Positions 23,196 to 32,999 of a stretch of DNA of 64,000 nucleotides are shown here, piece after piece. Each line of letters opens with the position of its first letter. Within the stretch, counting starts at the first letter, position 1. Source of the stretch: Periplaneta americana (Eukaryota; Arthropoda; Insecta; Blattodea; Blattidae); the NCBI RefSeq assembly GCF_040183065.1, contig NC_091127.1, positions 25,153,391 through 25,217,390 of the forward strand, read 5' to 3'. The notes under the pieces were generated by a model, which saw nothing but the letters and a program-made list of their open reading frames with translations, was not told the DNA's origin and ran no database searches. Position numbers and translations under genes: made by a program.

Positions 23196-23358
23196 GTCTA
23201 GGCCTATTTTGAGAGAATAATTCCTAAAACAGTTTTTTTCTTAATTTACCTTCAAATTTACGGACACCAGATATCACTTCTTAGTCACTGATATGCAGGG
23301 TGCGAATTAAGATTTCTGAGGGGAGGATAGAATCCTACATAGAGACTACCATGCATAA

Positions 23359-23402
<44 letters not shown>

Positions 23403-24390
23403 CTGTTGACATTACTATGATGAAATGTAAACATTGAAGTAAAATTAATAAAGTAATGAATAAACTCACCTTTGTATCACGACTGAATCATATATGTTTT
23501 TTAATAATTATATCCATGAGCAGGCTTAAGATAAGATGTGTAATTCCTAAGTTACTGATTGTTGTCAGCTCGCCGGTGATGATGATAGGCCTACATCAAT
23601 ATCATTTCTTTGCTTACTTTATAATTACTTTATAGACTATATTCGTATTAAAACAATGATATTTTGTGAGGAGGTAGAAGTTATGCATGGCAGGGATGTT
23701 AATATGAATTTATGACAGGGGGATAACTTTCCAAAAGGGGGGAAATCCCACCATCCCTTCGTTGATTCGCACTCGTTGATAAGCAATATTATTTTAATAT
23801 CGTATATAGTCTATAGGTCTATTATATAAAATATCGCATGCCTGAATCTTATACAGGTAACTTTATGAAGAATCAAAATATTTGTAAACACTCGCCAATA
23901 AGCAAAATGTACGTAAGATGGCTGTCTAACGGAGGAGTAAATATTATTATAGGAAGGAAATTAGATCTCTAAGTTAGTAATTCCCTTAACGATCCAATAA
24001 GACTAAAAATGTTTCTTGCAACGCGTCTTTACTTTAAGCCTGGCGGCCCCTTTGGTGCTATTCGACAGGAGTAGGCTACGTGCCGGCACCGAGTTTCCCC
24101 TTCTCCTTTCCTTACCTTCATCATTATCCTCACCCATTCACTACACTACACTTACACGAACCCTTAACATACAATCACCCTAGTATACGACATAACTCTA
24201 CACAGATAAGCATCATCTGGCCCGCCGAAGTAATGTGCAATTTGAAAAATGGGTCACAGGCCTTCCATCTATCCACAGAATGCGGAACCTGAATCGCGCA
24301 AAGTGAGGTAGGTAGGCATTAGACACACACACACACACACACACACACTTTCAAACTTATTGGTCTGTTAGTGGCTAACGAAGGAATATA
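23196..24390. other. no recognised gene; two short microsatellites
   Basis: Holds (TTA)n at 23360-23399 and (AC)n at 24323-24348. The segment 24000-24300 has low-copy-looking, C-rich text with a 70-codon frame but no recognisable protein motif. It may be part of an unrecognised repeat. Confidence 0.45.
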
Positions 24391-24690
24391 AAATGTGTTC
24401 TTGCAATCCATCATAAATCGATCTTCTTATGGCAATTTAATCAACGCCATGTCCTTATCGCGCTTTCAATTTCTTACTACTCTTCGAAACTGGCATCAAG
24501 CACTTCTTTCTATCCCTCATCATAGAACGTCTCTATACTCATCCTCCTACACTATAGAAATACCTCGTCTCTGGAATTCGTTACCTGATGACGTCAGGAA
24601 CGCCGGACTTTATCGCAATTCAAAATTAAATTGGAAAATTTTGTCTTGTTTGATGCTTTTTAGGTATTGCTAGAAGTATTGATTTGTGTT
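24391..24690 (+). mobile_element. LINE C-terminal fragment (CR1/Jockey type)
   Basis: The open frame ends with YSSSYTIEIPRLWNSLPDDV, RNAGLYRNSKLNWKIL. The RLWNSLPxxxRxAxxxxxFKxxL pattern is the standard C-terminal segment of CR1/Jockey-group LINE ORF2 proteins. No reverse transcriptase is left upstream. The following 3' UTR and tail may include the motif at 25545-25627, but continuity is unproven. Confidence 0.65.
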
Positions 24691-25544
24691 TTTTACTCTA
24701 GATTAAAATCGCAAGTTTCTTGTTTATGTTAGCTAATTAGGATACAATTAATTATACTTAATCACTCATTTAAAGTTTGTGTGACTGCAAACTGTGTATA
24801 TTTTTGTGCGAGATCGTGCGTATTTGCTTGTTTTCCGCACAGAACCAATACGCGTTATGTGTGAAATACCACATTCAGTATTCCCAACCTAACACACATA
24901 ACAATTTCCCTCTTCTTACCGCTTAAGCGCGACATTCATTTTACTGCTTTAGGCTTTTAACATATTACTTTTAGACACGTTTAACATAGCAATAATTATA
25001 AATTGGAAACTTACCACTGCAATTTCACCTAAATTGCAATGTTAATGATTGTTTTTAAATATTTGCAAAAATTAAGTAAAGTCTACTACTCCACGAAACT
25101 TATTGCATTCCTGATACAAGTAACATTAAGGAAGCCGTGGAAAAATCAACAAGATTCCAGATGCGGATGTTATTACTGCAATATGTTATATAAATAATAT
25201 TGTTAAAATATTAAAATGAAAAATAAATCATTACATAACCTTACCGTTTAAGTTCGCATTTATAGACTGGGGGAAAAAAAGACAGACGTATATCACGGCC
25301 TGCTGAAGTAGAGTAAACACAGAAAACATTTTATAGCAACAATGTTGAAGAAAGATATTTTGGTTTTCCGAAGTTGCCGTCATGAAACAGAAACCAAGAT
25401 GGAGATTTCATTGCAACTAATTCGCTTTTTCAATCTTTTCCTCGACCATGAAAACGTCAACATACCGCTCTTGTAACGTATATTACTATTGTGTGACTTT
25501 ACTTTGTTTATAGTGTTTTTTTTTCCTTTTTATTTCTGTTATTG
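24691..25544. other. no recognised feature, possibly LINE 3' UTR
   Basis: Lies between a LINE coding end and a LINE-type tail. It holds no frame or motif of its own. Confidence 0.4.
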
Positions 25545-25627
25545 TATTTGTATTTCTGGTGGTGTGGAAGAGAAGGCCTGATGGCCTTAACTACACCAGA
25601 ATAAATAAATAAATAAATAAATAAATA
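25545..25627 (+). mobile_element. non-LTR retrotransposon 3' terminus with (TAAA)n tail
   Basis: GGTGGTGTGGAAGAGAAGGC, CTGATGGCCTTAACTACACC, AGAATAAATAAATAAA. The stem GGTGTGG...CTACACC and the GGCC...GGCC pairing just before a microsatellite tail are typical of CR1/Jockey-like 3' ends. A related terminus with GAAGAGAAGGCCTGATGACC is at 30151-30262. Confidence 0.65.
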
Positions 25628-26320
25628 TCCCAATCCGTTGCTAGGAGATGAGGTACTGAATAGTTCACTCGACATTCCCAAACTTTAGCGTTTTTTTCTG
25701 CACAGCATAATAAAAATAAGAAAAATGTAATTTTAAAGGCTAGGAACTGAAGAAAATTTCCAGTCTCGTTAACAGAAGCCTCCGAGGTTCTTAATACATT
25801 AGTAAAATTTCGTTCTCCTTAAAAATTCATAGCTAGGCGCGGCACTTCCACGGATGAGTTTATAGTTTGTAACGTACGCCAACTGCTTGTTTGAAATGTC
25901 AGCTTTTTAAACAGCAACTGAAGCTGTGCGAACAACTTTTAATAATACGGAGGGAAAAAGACAAGCGGAACAAAAGTTCACAGTCTGATGAAAAAGATAA
26001 TAACAAAGTTCTACGTATTGTTTAAACTCAATACTAGTTGGAGAGAGGCGGAATTTTTAATCATACTAATGTATGAAGAGAAATTTCTCGTCCAGGCCTA
26101 ACTTGCAGATAATTCACATTTTTGTATTTAAATAACAATACAGGAAGTAACATAATTTATATGCATTTTAACCTAATCTGTTGTTTTTAATTCTTTTTCT
26201 GTAACTAAATGATTGGCCAGTCTAATAATACCTGCAAATTGTATGGAGCTTTACACGTTTGTTGATTCATAAAGATTCTTTGCTTGGGTTTAAATGTCTC
26301 ATATGGCTAACCTTGACCAG

Positions 26321-26324
<4 letters not shown>
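25628..26324. other. no recognised feature
   Basis: No coding or repeat signal recognised. Confidence 0.45.

Positions 26325-26367
<43 letters not shown>
26325..26367 (+). repeat. poly(A) run of 43 bp
   Basis: Uninterrupted A tract. It abuts the (AAAT)-type end of the minus-strand LINE at 26368-27160, so it could be the tail of a separate plus-strand retroposition or simple expansion. Confidence 0.9.
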
Positions 26368-26369
<2 letters not shown>

Positions 26370-27160
26370 TTATTATTTATTTATTTATTTGAATATACTT
26401 TTTCTTGAACCCTATTTTACCCGAAAGTACATTAGGGTTATAGTTATAGCCTGACTTTATATTATTATAATGAAAATTCATTTGACGTGGGTAACCCAGT
26501 CTTGCTACTTAAAATTAACACTTATATCTACTACAAAAATTTGAATTATTTACAAGTTCTTAAATTAATTACATATAAAATTACATTGACGTGGGTAACT
26601 CAGTCTTGCTACTTAAAATTAACACTTATATATACTACAATAATTTGAATTATTTACAAGTTCTTAAATTAATTACATATAAAATTACATTGACGTGGGT
26701 AACTCAGTCTTGCTACTTAAAATTAACACTTATATCTACTACAATAATTTGAATTATTTACAAGTTCTTAAATATATTACATATAGACTTACATTGACGT
26801 GGGTAACCCAGTCTTGCTACTTACAATTAACAATTATATATACTACAATAATTTGAATTATTTACAAGTTCTTAAATATATTACATATAAAATTACAAAC
26901 TCTTTATAGCAGCACGTTTTTGTGAACAAATTGAATAGTGGTTTGTCATATATTATATTACAAAAATGTAAATGTCCGACCAAAATAAATCTTTTGTTTT
27001 CGAACACTGGACAATGAAACGAAAGGTGATCCACAGTCTGCTCTTCCTCACAGATACATAAATAGCCATTGTCCTTATGCAATTTAAATCGTTCTAGGTA
27101 AGCCCCAAATTTCCCATGACCCGATAAAAATTTATTAATGGCATGATATATAGGTATTAA
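26368..27160 (-). mobile_element. I/R1-like LINE 3' part (zinc knuckle plus 3' UTR)
   Basis: The minus strand reads AINKFLSGHGKFGAYLERFK, LHKDNGYLCICEEEQTVDHL, SFHCPVFENKR. The GHGxFxxYLxRF segment followed by CxC...QTxDHLxFxC is the C-terminal signature of ORF2 in the I/R1/LOA group. The 3' UTR (26482-26897) consists of four 104-bp tandem repeats, and the end is an (AAAT)n stretch at 26368-26390. The frame is 5'-truncated. Confidence 0.7.
26482..26897. repeat. 104-bp tandem repeat, four copies
   Basis: TTGACGTGGGTAA starts at 26482, 26586, 26690 and 26794. Units also share CAGTCTTGCTACTTA and GAATTATTTACAAGTTCTTA. The array lies in the 3' UTR of the minus-strand LINE. Confidence 0.92.
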
Positions 27161-27203
27161 AAATAAGATTACAAATGATACTATCCTAAAGTTTTACAAA
27201 ACA

Positions 27204-27410
27204 ATGTCTATTCAAAAGTTTTTGTACGGTAACGATATTTCGATTTTAAATGAAAATGATAAAATTATTCGAGTCAAGCGAAATGAGGTTTCTAAGAAAT
27301 ATATAGTGGTTCAAAAAGGATGGTGCAAAAATAATACCGATTTATTCAAAATTGAACAAACTAAAAACAACTTTATTGGTTCGAAACAACACATTGACTG
27401 TCTTTTTTAG
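27204..27410 (+). CDS. 68-codon open frame, unknown
   Basis: MSIQKFLYGNDISILNENDK continues to a stop at 27410. The composition looks protein-like (charged, mixed), but I recognise no family. It lies between an I/R1-like LINE and a SINE, so it may be an unrecognised TE piece or chance. No splice evidence. Confidence 0.2.
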   Translation: MSIQKFLYGNDISILNENDKIIRVKRNEVSKKYIVVQKGWCKNNTDLFKIEQTKNNFIGSKQHIDCLF

Positions 27411-27893
27411 AACGTTATTTTACGACGCTTTATCAACATCTTAGTCAATTAGCGTCTGAATGAGATGGTGATAATGCCGGTGAAATAAGTCTGGGGTCCA
27501 GCACCGAAAGTTACCCAGCATTTCGTCGTTGTTCCTGCAATAACTCCTATGTGCAAAATATACAATTTTTCAGTAGGAAGAGAAAACACATTTATTCATC
27601 CTATGGCAGCCGTACATAGGAGACTGTGAATTCTTACATTATCGAAACAAAGAAATATAATTACATATAGAATATATTATTATTTGCTGTATCACTATTT
27701 TAATACAGCAAAAATCTGAAAATCGATAAATATGTCACATAGAAGTTATTGCAGAAACGACGATTTGCTCATATTGGGTTGAGGGAAAACCCCGGAAAAA
27801 ACCTCAACCAGGTAACTTGGTCCAACCGGGAACCGAACCCGGGCCACCTGGTTTCGCGGCCAGACGCGCTAGTTGTTACTTCACAGGTATGGA
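27411..27893 (-). mobile_element. tRNA-derived SINE, family C, copy 2, split by a MITE
   Basis: The body (27411-27523) and tRNA-like head with its inner body (27763-27893) of family C are separated by the TIR element at 27524-27762. Joined at CAGCATTT/ATTTGCTC they restore the order seen at 22932-23183. Confidence 0.85.
27524..27762. mobile_element. 239-bp MITE inside a SINE, ATTT target duplication
   Basis: Left end CGTCGTTGTTCCTGCAATAA and right end, inverted, CGTCGTTTCTGCAATAACTT. TIR similarity continues through CTYCTATGTG. ATTT is duplicated at 27520-27523 and 27763-27766, and the interrupted SINE gives the empty-site sequence. No coding content. I could not match the 4-bp TSD and CGTCG start to one superfamily with confidence. 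Confidence 0.8.
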
Positions 27894-27914
27894 CCATTAA
27901 CTGTCCAATTTTTT

Positions 27915-28310
27915 TTACCTGCACTACAAGTGTTCAAAGTGACCCCCGTTGGTGACACACACATACCGAGGTGAACTCCAGTTCTGTCCAGACTCGTGCA
28001 AACATGTCCTCCGTTATTGAAGCCACTGCTGCTTCGATTCGTCTTAGATCATTCAGTTCACTTGGCAAGGGAGGAACATATACGGAGTCTTTAATATACC
28101 TCCACAAAAAGAAATTGCAGGATGTTAAGTCCGGTGATCGTGGAGGCCAGATCAACATTGAATTGTTTGTTGCAAGCCCGATCCAACGTTAAGAAATGTA
28201 GTTCCTACGTGGTGAACATTTACAGAATCTTCTCCTAAAGTTTCGTTGAACAGTCATAATAGCTTCCGTTCGTGCAAATCGTCGTTGTTCTTTATTGTAC
28301 TAATCGTTAT
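27915..28310 (-). mobile_element. Tc1/mariner-like transposase, internally deleted
   Basis: The minus strand first shows an N-terminal HTH-like piece, NKEQRRFARTEAIMTVQRNF then RRRFCKCSPRRN. It jumps to the C-terminal catalytic end, RWIGLATNNSMLIWPPRSPD, LTSCNFFLWRYIKDSVYVPP, and ends near SVCVCHQRGSL. Insect relatives read SPDLTPCDFFLWG at this point. Here the second Asp, which aligns with the third catalytic residue of mariner, is Asn. The whole middle of the transposase is missing. TIRs were not found. Confidence 0.6.
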
Positions 28311-29148
28311 TCATATATTTCGACTTCACAATGTCTGAATAGGTTAAGTATTCATAAATATACAATTATTAACATTTTGTGAGCGAATTTTAGAGATATT
28401 ATTTACATTTTTATTTTATTCACGAAATAATCCTAATAAATGTCACTCGAGGTCTGAGATTTCCCAAATAAATTCACGAGTGAAGCGAGTGAATTTATCG
28501 GCAAATCTCAGACTTCTTGTGATATTACTGTAGATTATTTATGATAATTTTACACGTCACCATAAATCAGCCCTCTTTACGGCGATAAACCACTCAATTT
28601 TGTTTTGAATCTTTCACCACATTGTTTCAAAATTTTATTCTTAATATTAACACATCATGAAACAGTATTTATTTTCGTCTTGCAACTCATATTTTCGCAC
28701 AATTTGCGTCAGAAACAAGTTGTTATTTTCACCTATTATCCTTGCTAATTCACTCAGATCAGACGACGTAGTTTCCCGAGTGGTTTTGAGGGCAATACAG
28801 GAAGTTACTGGTATATTAATATCGGGATAAAAGAAATAATTTTACAGTTGATATCTTCGCTGAATTCCGGGGGCGAGCTTTTTCCTCTCCGTTGGTGCAC
28901 AGCAGTGGGTAGTAGTTTGTGAAATGGGGAAAGGTCACTGAAAGTGTAGTTCGCGTGGTAGAGCAGAGGCGGCTGGTGGTGAAAGATATTTCCGTTATTG
29001 TATTAATACTAGTATTTCTTAGATCTCAAACATATAAATTGGTTTTAAATATCGATCGACTTTCCAGTTTTCAATTCTAGGTGCAAGAATCCGTATCTTG
29101 TAAGTTGTGATATTGCTGAAAAGCATTTAATGTTACAAAATACCTAAT
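28311..29148. other. no gene; contains a hairpin at 28452-28513
   Basis: GTCTGAGATTT (28452-28462) pairs with AAATCTCAGAC (28503-28513), and AATAAATTCAC with GTGAATTTAT inside, giving a 62-bp near-palindrome. The rest is unassigned. Confidence 0.6.
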
Positions 29149-29940
29149 TCATTCATTCATTTAGTGGCCCAAGGGCAGGTCTTTCACTGCAAACCCAGCT
29201 TTCTTCAATCTTTCCTATTTTCTGCCTTCCCCTTTGTCTCCGCATATGATCCATATCCATCTTAATATTCCCTATCATGCGATATATTCTGCCTCGAACT
29301 CTTCTCCCGTTCACTATTCCCTCCAGTGCATCCTTCAGTAGACAGTTTCTTCTCAGTCAGTGACCCAACAGATTCCTTTTCCTCTTCCTGATCAGTTTCA
29401 GCATCATTCTTTCTTCATCTATTCTTCCCAACACATCTTCATTTATTATTCTGTCTGTCCACTTCACACGTTCCATTCTTCTCCACATTCACATTTCAAA
29501 TTCTTCTATTCGCTTCTTCTCACTTCGTCATAATGTCCATATTCTGCCCCATATAATGCCACACTCCATACAAAGCACTTCACTTAGTTCTATTTCCTGA
29601 GGTTCGCAGAAGATACTCCTTTTTCTATTAAAAGCTTCCTTGGCCATTGCTATCCTCCTTTTGACTTCCTGGCAGCAGCTCATGTTACTGCTTATAGTAC
29701 ACCCCAAGTATTTGAAGCTGTCCACTTGCTCTACTGCCTCATTTAGCATTCGCAAGTTTACCTTCTTTATTTTTCTTCCTATGACCATGCTCTTCGTCTT
29801 ATTTACATTTATCTTCATCCCATACTGCTCACAGCTGTCATTTAGCTCCAGTAGCATATCCCTTAGTATCATCTCCTCTTCTACTAACAACACCATATCA
29901 TCAGCAAATCTTATGCACTCAGCTTTTCACGTCAAGTCAA
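29149..29940 (-). mobile_element. LINE family 3 (RTE/BovB-like), 5'-truncated at FADD
   Basis: The minus strand starts at CIRFADDMVLLVEEE (FADD box near 29893-29916). It continues with YGMKINVNKTKSMVIGRKIK, QVDSFKYLGCTISSNMSCCQ and RRIAMAKEAFNRKRSIFC. Frameshifted remains of the C-terminus follow toward 29200. The 3' end is CCACTAAATGAATGAAT. The sequence AGTGAAAGACCTGCCCTTGG near the end recurs at 61230-61292, marking another copy of this 3' end. Confidence 0.75.
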
Positions 29941-30114
29941 AAACTTCCACAAATAGGATCGACGGTAACTTGCAGAAATTATATTATGGAACAATTTAAT
30001 ACGTCGCTTATTATATGAAAGAGCTGTTACGTAATTGGGTTGATGAAAATTTCGTAGCATTTTTTTTTTCGCTGTTACAGAAGATTATGAGATAAAATTT
30101 AAAATTTAAAATTA

Positions 30115-30442
30115 TGGTTTATTTAACGACACTCGCAACTGCCGTGGTTATTCCCCTGGTAGAAGGGAAGAGACCCCTGGTAGAGGGGAAGAGACCACTG
30201 GTAGAGGGGAAGAGAAGGCCTGATGACCTTATTCCTATCAGGTTAAATAAATAAATAATAAATCTCAGCGACGCCGGTGTGCCGGAATTCTGTCCCACAG
30301 GAGTTATTTTACATGCCAGTAAATCTACTGGCATCAGTCTGTCGCATTTAAGAACATTTAAATGCCATCGACATGAGCCAGGGTCGAACCCACAACCTCG
30401 GGCACGGAAGGCCAGCGCTATACCGATTACGCTACACAGGCC
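30115..30442 (-). mobile_element. tRNA-derived SINE, family B, copy 4, split by a LINE tail
   Basis: The tail side (30115-30150, GGTTTATTTAACGACACTCG) and the rest (30263-30442, with GCATTTAAGAACATTTAAATG and the tRNA-like head) are separated by 30151-30262, which is a LINE-type 3' terminus. Confidence 0.8.
30151..30262 (+). mobile_element. short non-LTR 3' terminus inserted in SINE B
   Basis: Three near-identical 19-bp units around CTGGTAGAGGGGAAGAGACC, then GAAGGCCTGATGACCTTATT and an AAATAAATAAATAATAAAT tail. The GAAGAGAAGGCCTGATG motif matches 25545-25627. It is a very short 5'-truncated insertion. Confidence 0.65.
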
Positions 30443-30950
30443 GACTATGAGATGAATAGAAGTCAGAAATTAATCAGTAATATATTCTCCTACATTATCT
30501 ATGACTCTCTGCAAACGCTGGGGTAGTTTTTCGATTCCGCATATGAAGAAATCTCCTGGTTTGGAGTTCAAGAAACTTTAAAGCCACGCTTGTAAAGCAT
30601 AGGAGTGCATTTGAAGATTTTTTAATAGAGAAAGGAAGCTAGGATGCCACTCGTAAGTTTACGGAATGTAAAATATCCCAATCACTGTTTAAGAAGATTC
30701 TAGACAAAAATTCACTGACAATTTCTTCGCCACTTAAAAATGTTCACGTAGCCCAATGAACCCTAATTGGTGGCTTAAATGTGCGTGAATTTATTACCCC
30801 TATCAACTATAACCGCCCAAAGAAAAACACACCTGATAAAATTTTATAACATAAAATAAGATTAGATTGCATTAATGTTGAAAATCATGCCACAGGCTAG
30901 GAATGATTGTCGTCATGATCACTTCATGATCTTAATTTTCTTTTTTCTTT
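30443..30950. other. no recognised feature
   Basis: No coding or repeat signal recognised. Confidence 0.45.
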
Positions 30951-32268
30951 AGTGGGTTATTTTACAACACTGTATCAACATCTCCATCAGTTATTCATAG
31001 ATTTAAAAAAGGCATATGACTCGGTTAAGAGAGAAGTTTTATATGATATTCTTATTGAATTTGGTATTCCCAAGAAACTAGTTCGATTAATTAAAATGTG
31101 TCTCAGTGAAACGTACAGCAGAGTTCCTATAGGTCAGTTTCTGTCAGATGCATTTCCAATTCACTGTGGGCTAAAGGAAGGAGATGCACCGTCGCCTTTA
31201 TTTTTTAACTTTGCTCTAGAGTATGCCATTAGGAAAGTCCAGGATAACAGAGAGGATTTGGAATTGAACGGGTTACATCAGCTTCTTGTCAATGCGGATG
31301 ACGTGAATATGTTAGGAGAAAATCCACAAACGATTGGGGAAAACACGGGAATTTTACTGGAAGAAAGTAAAGAGATAGGTTTGGAAGTAAATCCCGAAAA
31401 GACAAAGTATTATGATTATGTCTCTTGGCGAAAATCTTGTACGAAATGGAAATATAAAAATTGGAAATTTTTCTTTTGAAGAGATGGAGAAGCTCAAATA
31501 TCTTGGAGCAACAGGATCAAATATAAATGATACTCAGGAGGAAATTAAACACAGAATAAATATGGGAAATGCCTGTTATTATTCGGTTGAGAAGCTTTTA
31601 TCATCCAGTCTGCTGTCAAAAAATCTGAAAGTTAGAATTTATAAAACAGTTATATTACCGGTTGTTCTTAGGAAAATATTTGGGGCTAAGAGGGATGAAG
31701 TTACAGGAGAATGAAGAAAGTTACAAAACACAGAACTGCACGCATTGTATTCTTCACCTGACATAATTAGAAATATTAATACAGACGTTTGAGATGGGCA
31801 GGGCATGTAGCACGTATGGGCGAATCCAGAAATGCATATAGAGTGTTAGTTGGGAGGCTGGAGGGAAAAATACCTTTAGGGAGGCCGAGACGTGGATGGG
31901 AAGATAATATTAAAATGGATTTGAGGGAGGTGGGATATGATGATAGAGAATGGATTAATCTTGCTCAGGATAGAGACCAATGGCGGGCTTATGTGAGGGC
32001 GGCAATGAACCTCCGGATTCCCTAAAAGGAAGTAAGTAAGTATCAACATCTCAGGTTATTTACCGTCTGAATTAAATGAAGGTGATAATGCCGGTGAAAT
32101 GAGTCCGGGGTCCAGCACCGATAGTTACCCAGCATTTGCTCATATTGGTTTGAGGGAAGACCCCGAAGAAACCTCAACCAGGTAACTCGACCCGACCGAG
32201 ATTCGAACCCGGGCCACCTGGGTTCGCGGTCAGATACGCTAACCGTACTCCACAGATGTGAACACAGG
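30951..32268 (-). mobile_element. tRNA-derived SINE, family C, copy 3, split by an RTE-like LINE
   Basis: The outer pieces 30951-30984 (GTGGGTTATTTTACAACACT) and 32041-32268 (body plus tRNA-like head with GGGTTCGAATCTCGG on the minus strand) are one family C SINE. The LINE at 30985-32040 sits between them with a duplicated stretch of SINE sequence. Confidence 0.88.
30985..32040 (+). mobile_element. RTE-like LINE, copy e, nested in SINE C, 13-bp target duplication
   Basis: GTATCAACATCTC occurs at 30972-30984 and 32040-32052 (its first G may belong to the tail). The copy starts at reverse transcriptase motif A ([11 protein letters not shown]). The catalytic box is NADD instead of YADD, and the [10 protein letters not shown] motif reads [10 protein letters not shown]. 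About 90 bp encoding the LYGCETW..LREEH segment is deleted near 31670. A frameshift follows at 31409. It is dead. Confidence 0.92.
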
Positions 32269-32320
32269 CCCTTAATGACTTTAAAGAATTGTACTAGTTG
32301 AAATTAAATTTAAATAAAAT

Positions 32321-32970
32321 TAATGACGCGTCCTCACGTTGCGGATCGAGGAGACTACCTCCAGATATGGAGGGTAGCTGTGAATATATTGAATAAGCAG
32401 TCGCGGACAGCCGATGAGGGGTGGTTCTCCAGCTTGGGGGTTTGGCGAAGGGCTAACAACCCATCACCGTAAAAAACAGCTTGTTAAGAATCCTTCAAAT
32501 AAGTTATATTACCGGTTGTTCTGTATGGTTGTGAAACTTGGACTCTCACTTTGAGAGAGGAACATAGGTTACGGGTGTTTGAGAATAAGGTGCTTAGGAA
32601 AATATTTGGGGCTAAGAGGGATGAAGTTACAGGAGAATGGAGAAAGTTACACAACACAGAACTGCACGCATTGTATTCTTCACCTGACATAATTAGGAAT
32701 ATTAATCCAGTCGTTTGAGATGGGCAGGGCATGTAGCACGTATGGGCGAATCCAGAAATGCATATAGAGTGTTAGTTGGGAGGCTGGTGGGAAAAAGACC
32801 TTTAGGGAGGCCGAGACGTAGATGGGAAGATAATATTAAAATGGATTTGAGGGAGGTGGAATATGATGATAGAGAATGGATTAGTCTTGCTCAGGATAGG
32901 GACCAATGGCGGGCTTATGTGAGGGCGGCAATGAACCTCCGGGTTCCTTAAAAGCCAGTAAGTAAGTAAG
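32321..32970 (+). mobile_element. RTE-like LINE, copy f: 5' region fused to 3' region, 29-bp target duplication
   Basis: The first 180 bp (32321-32503, with GGATCGAGGAGACTACCTCC and GGTTCTCCAGCTTGGGGGTT) do not occur in the other copies here. From memory they resemble the 5' UTR of this LINE. They join directly at about 32504 to TTATATTACCGGTTGTTCTG, which matches 13408 onward of copy b, so the endonuclease and reverse transcriptase are absent. TACTAGTTGAAATTAAATTT and nine more bases (32292-32320) are repeated with one mismatch at 32971-32999. This is a complete-ended, internally deleted element of 650 bp. Confidence 0.85.
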
Positions 32971-32999
32971 TACTAGTTTAAATTAAATTTAAATAAAAT

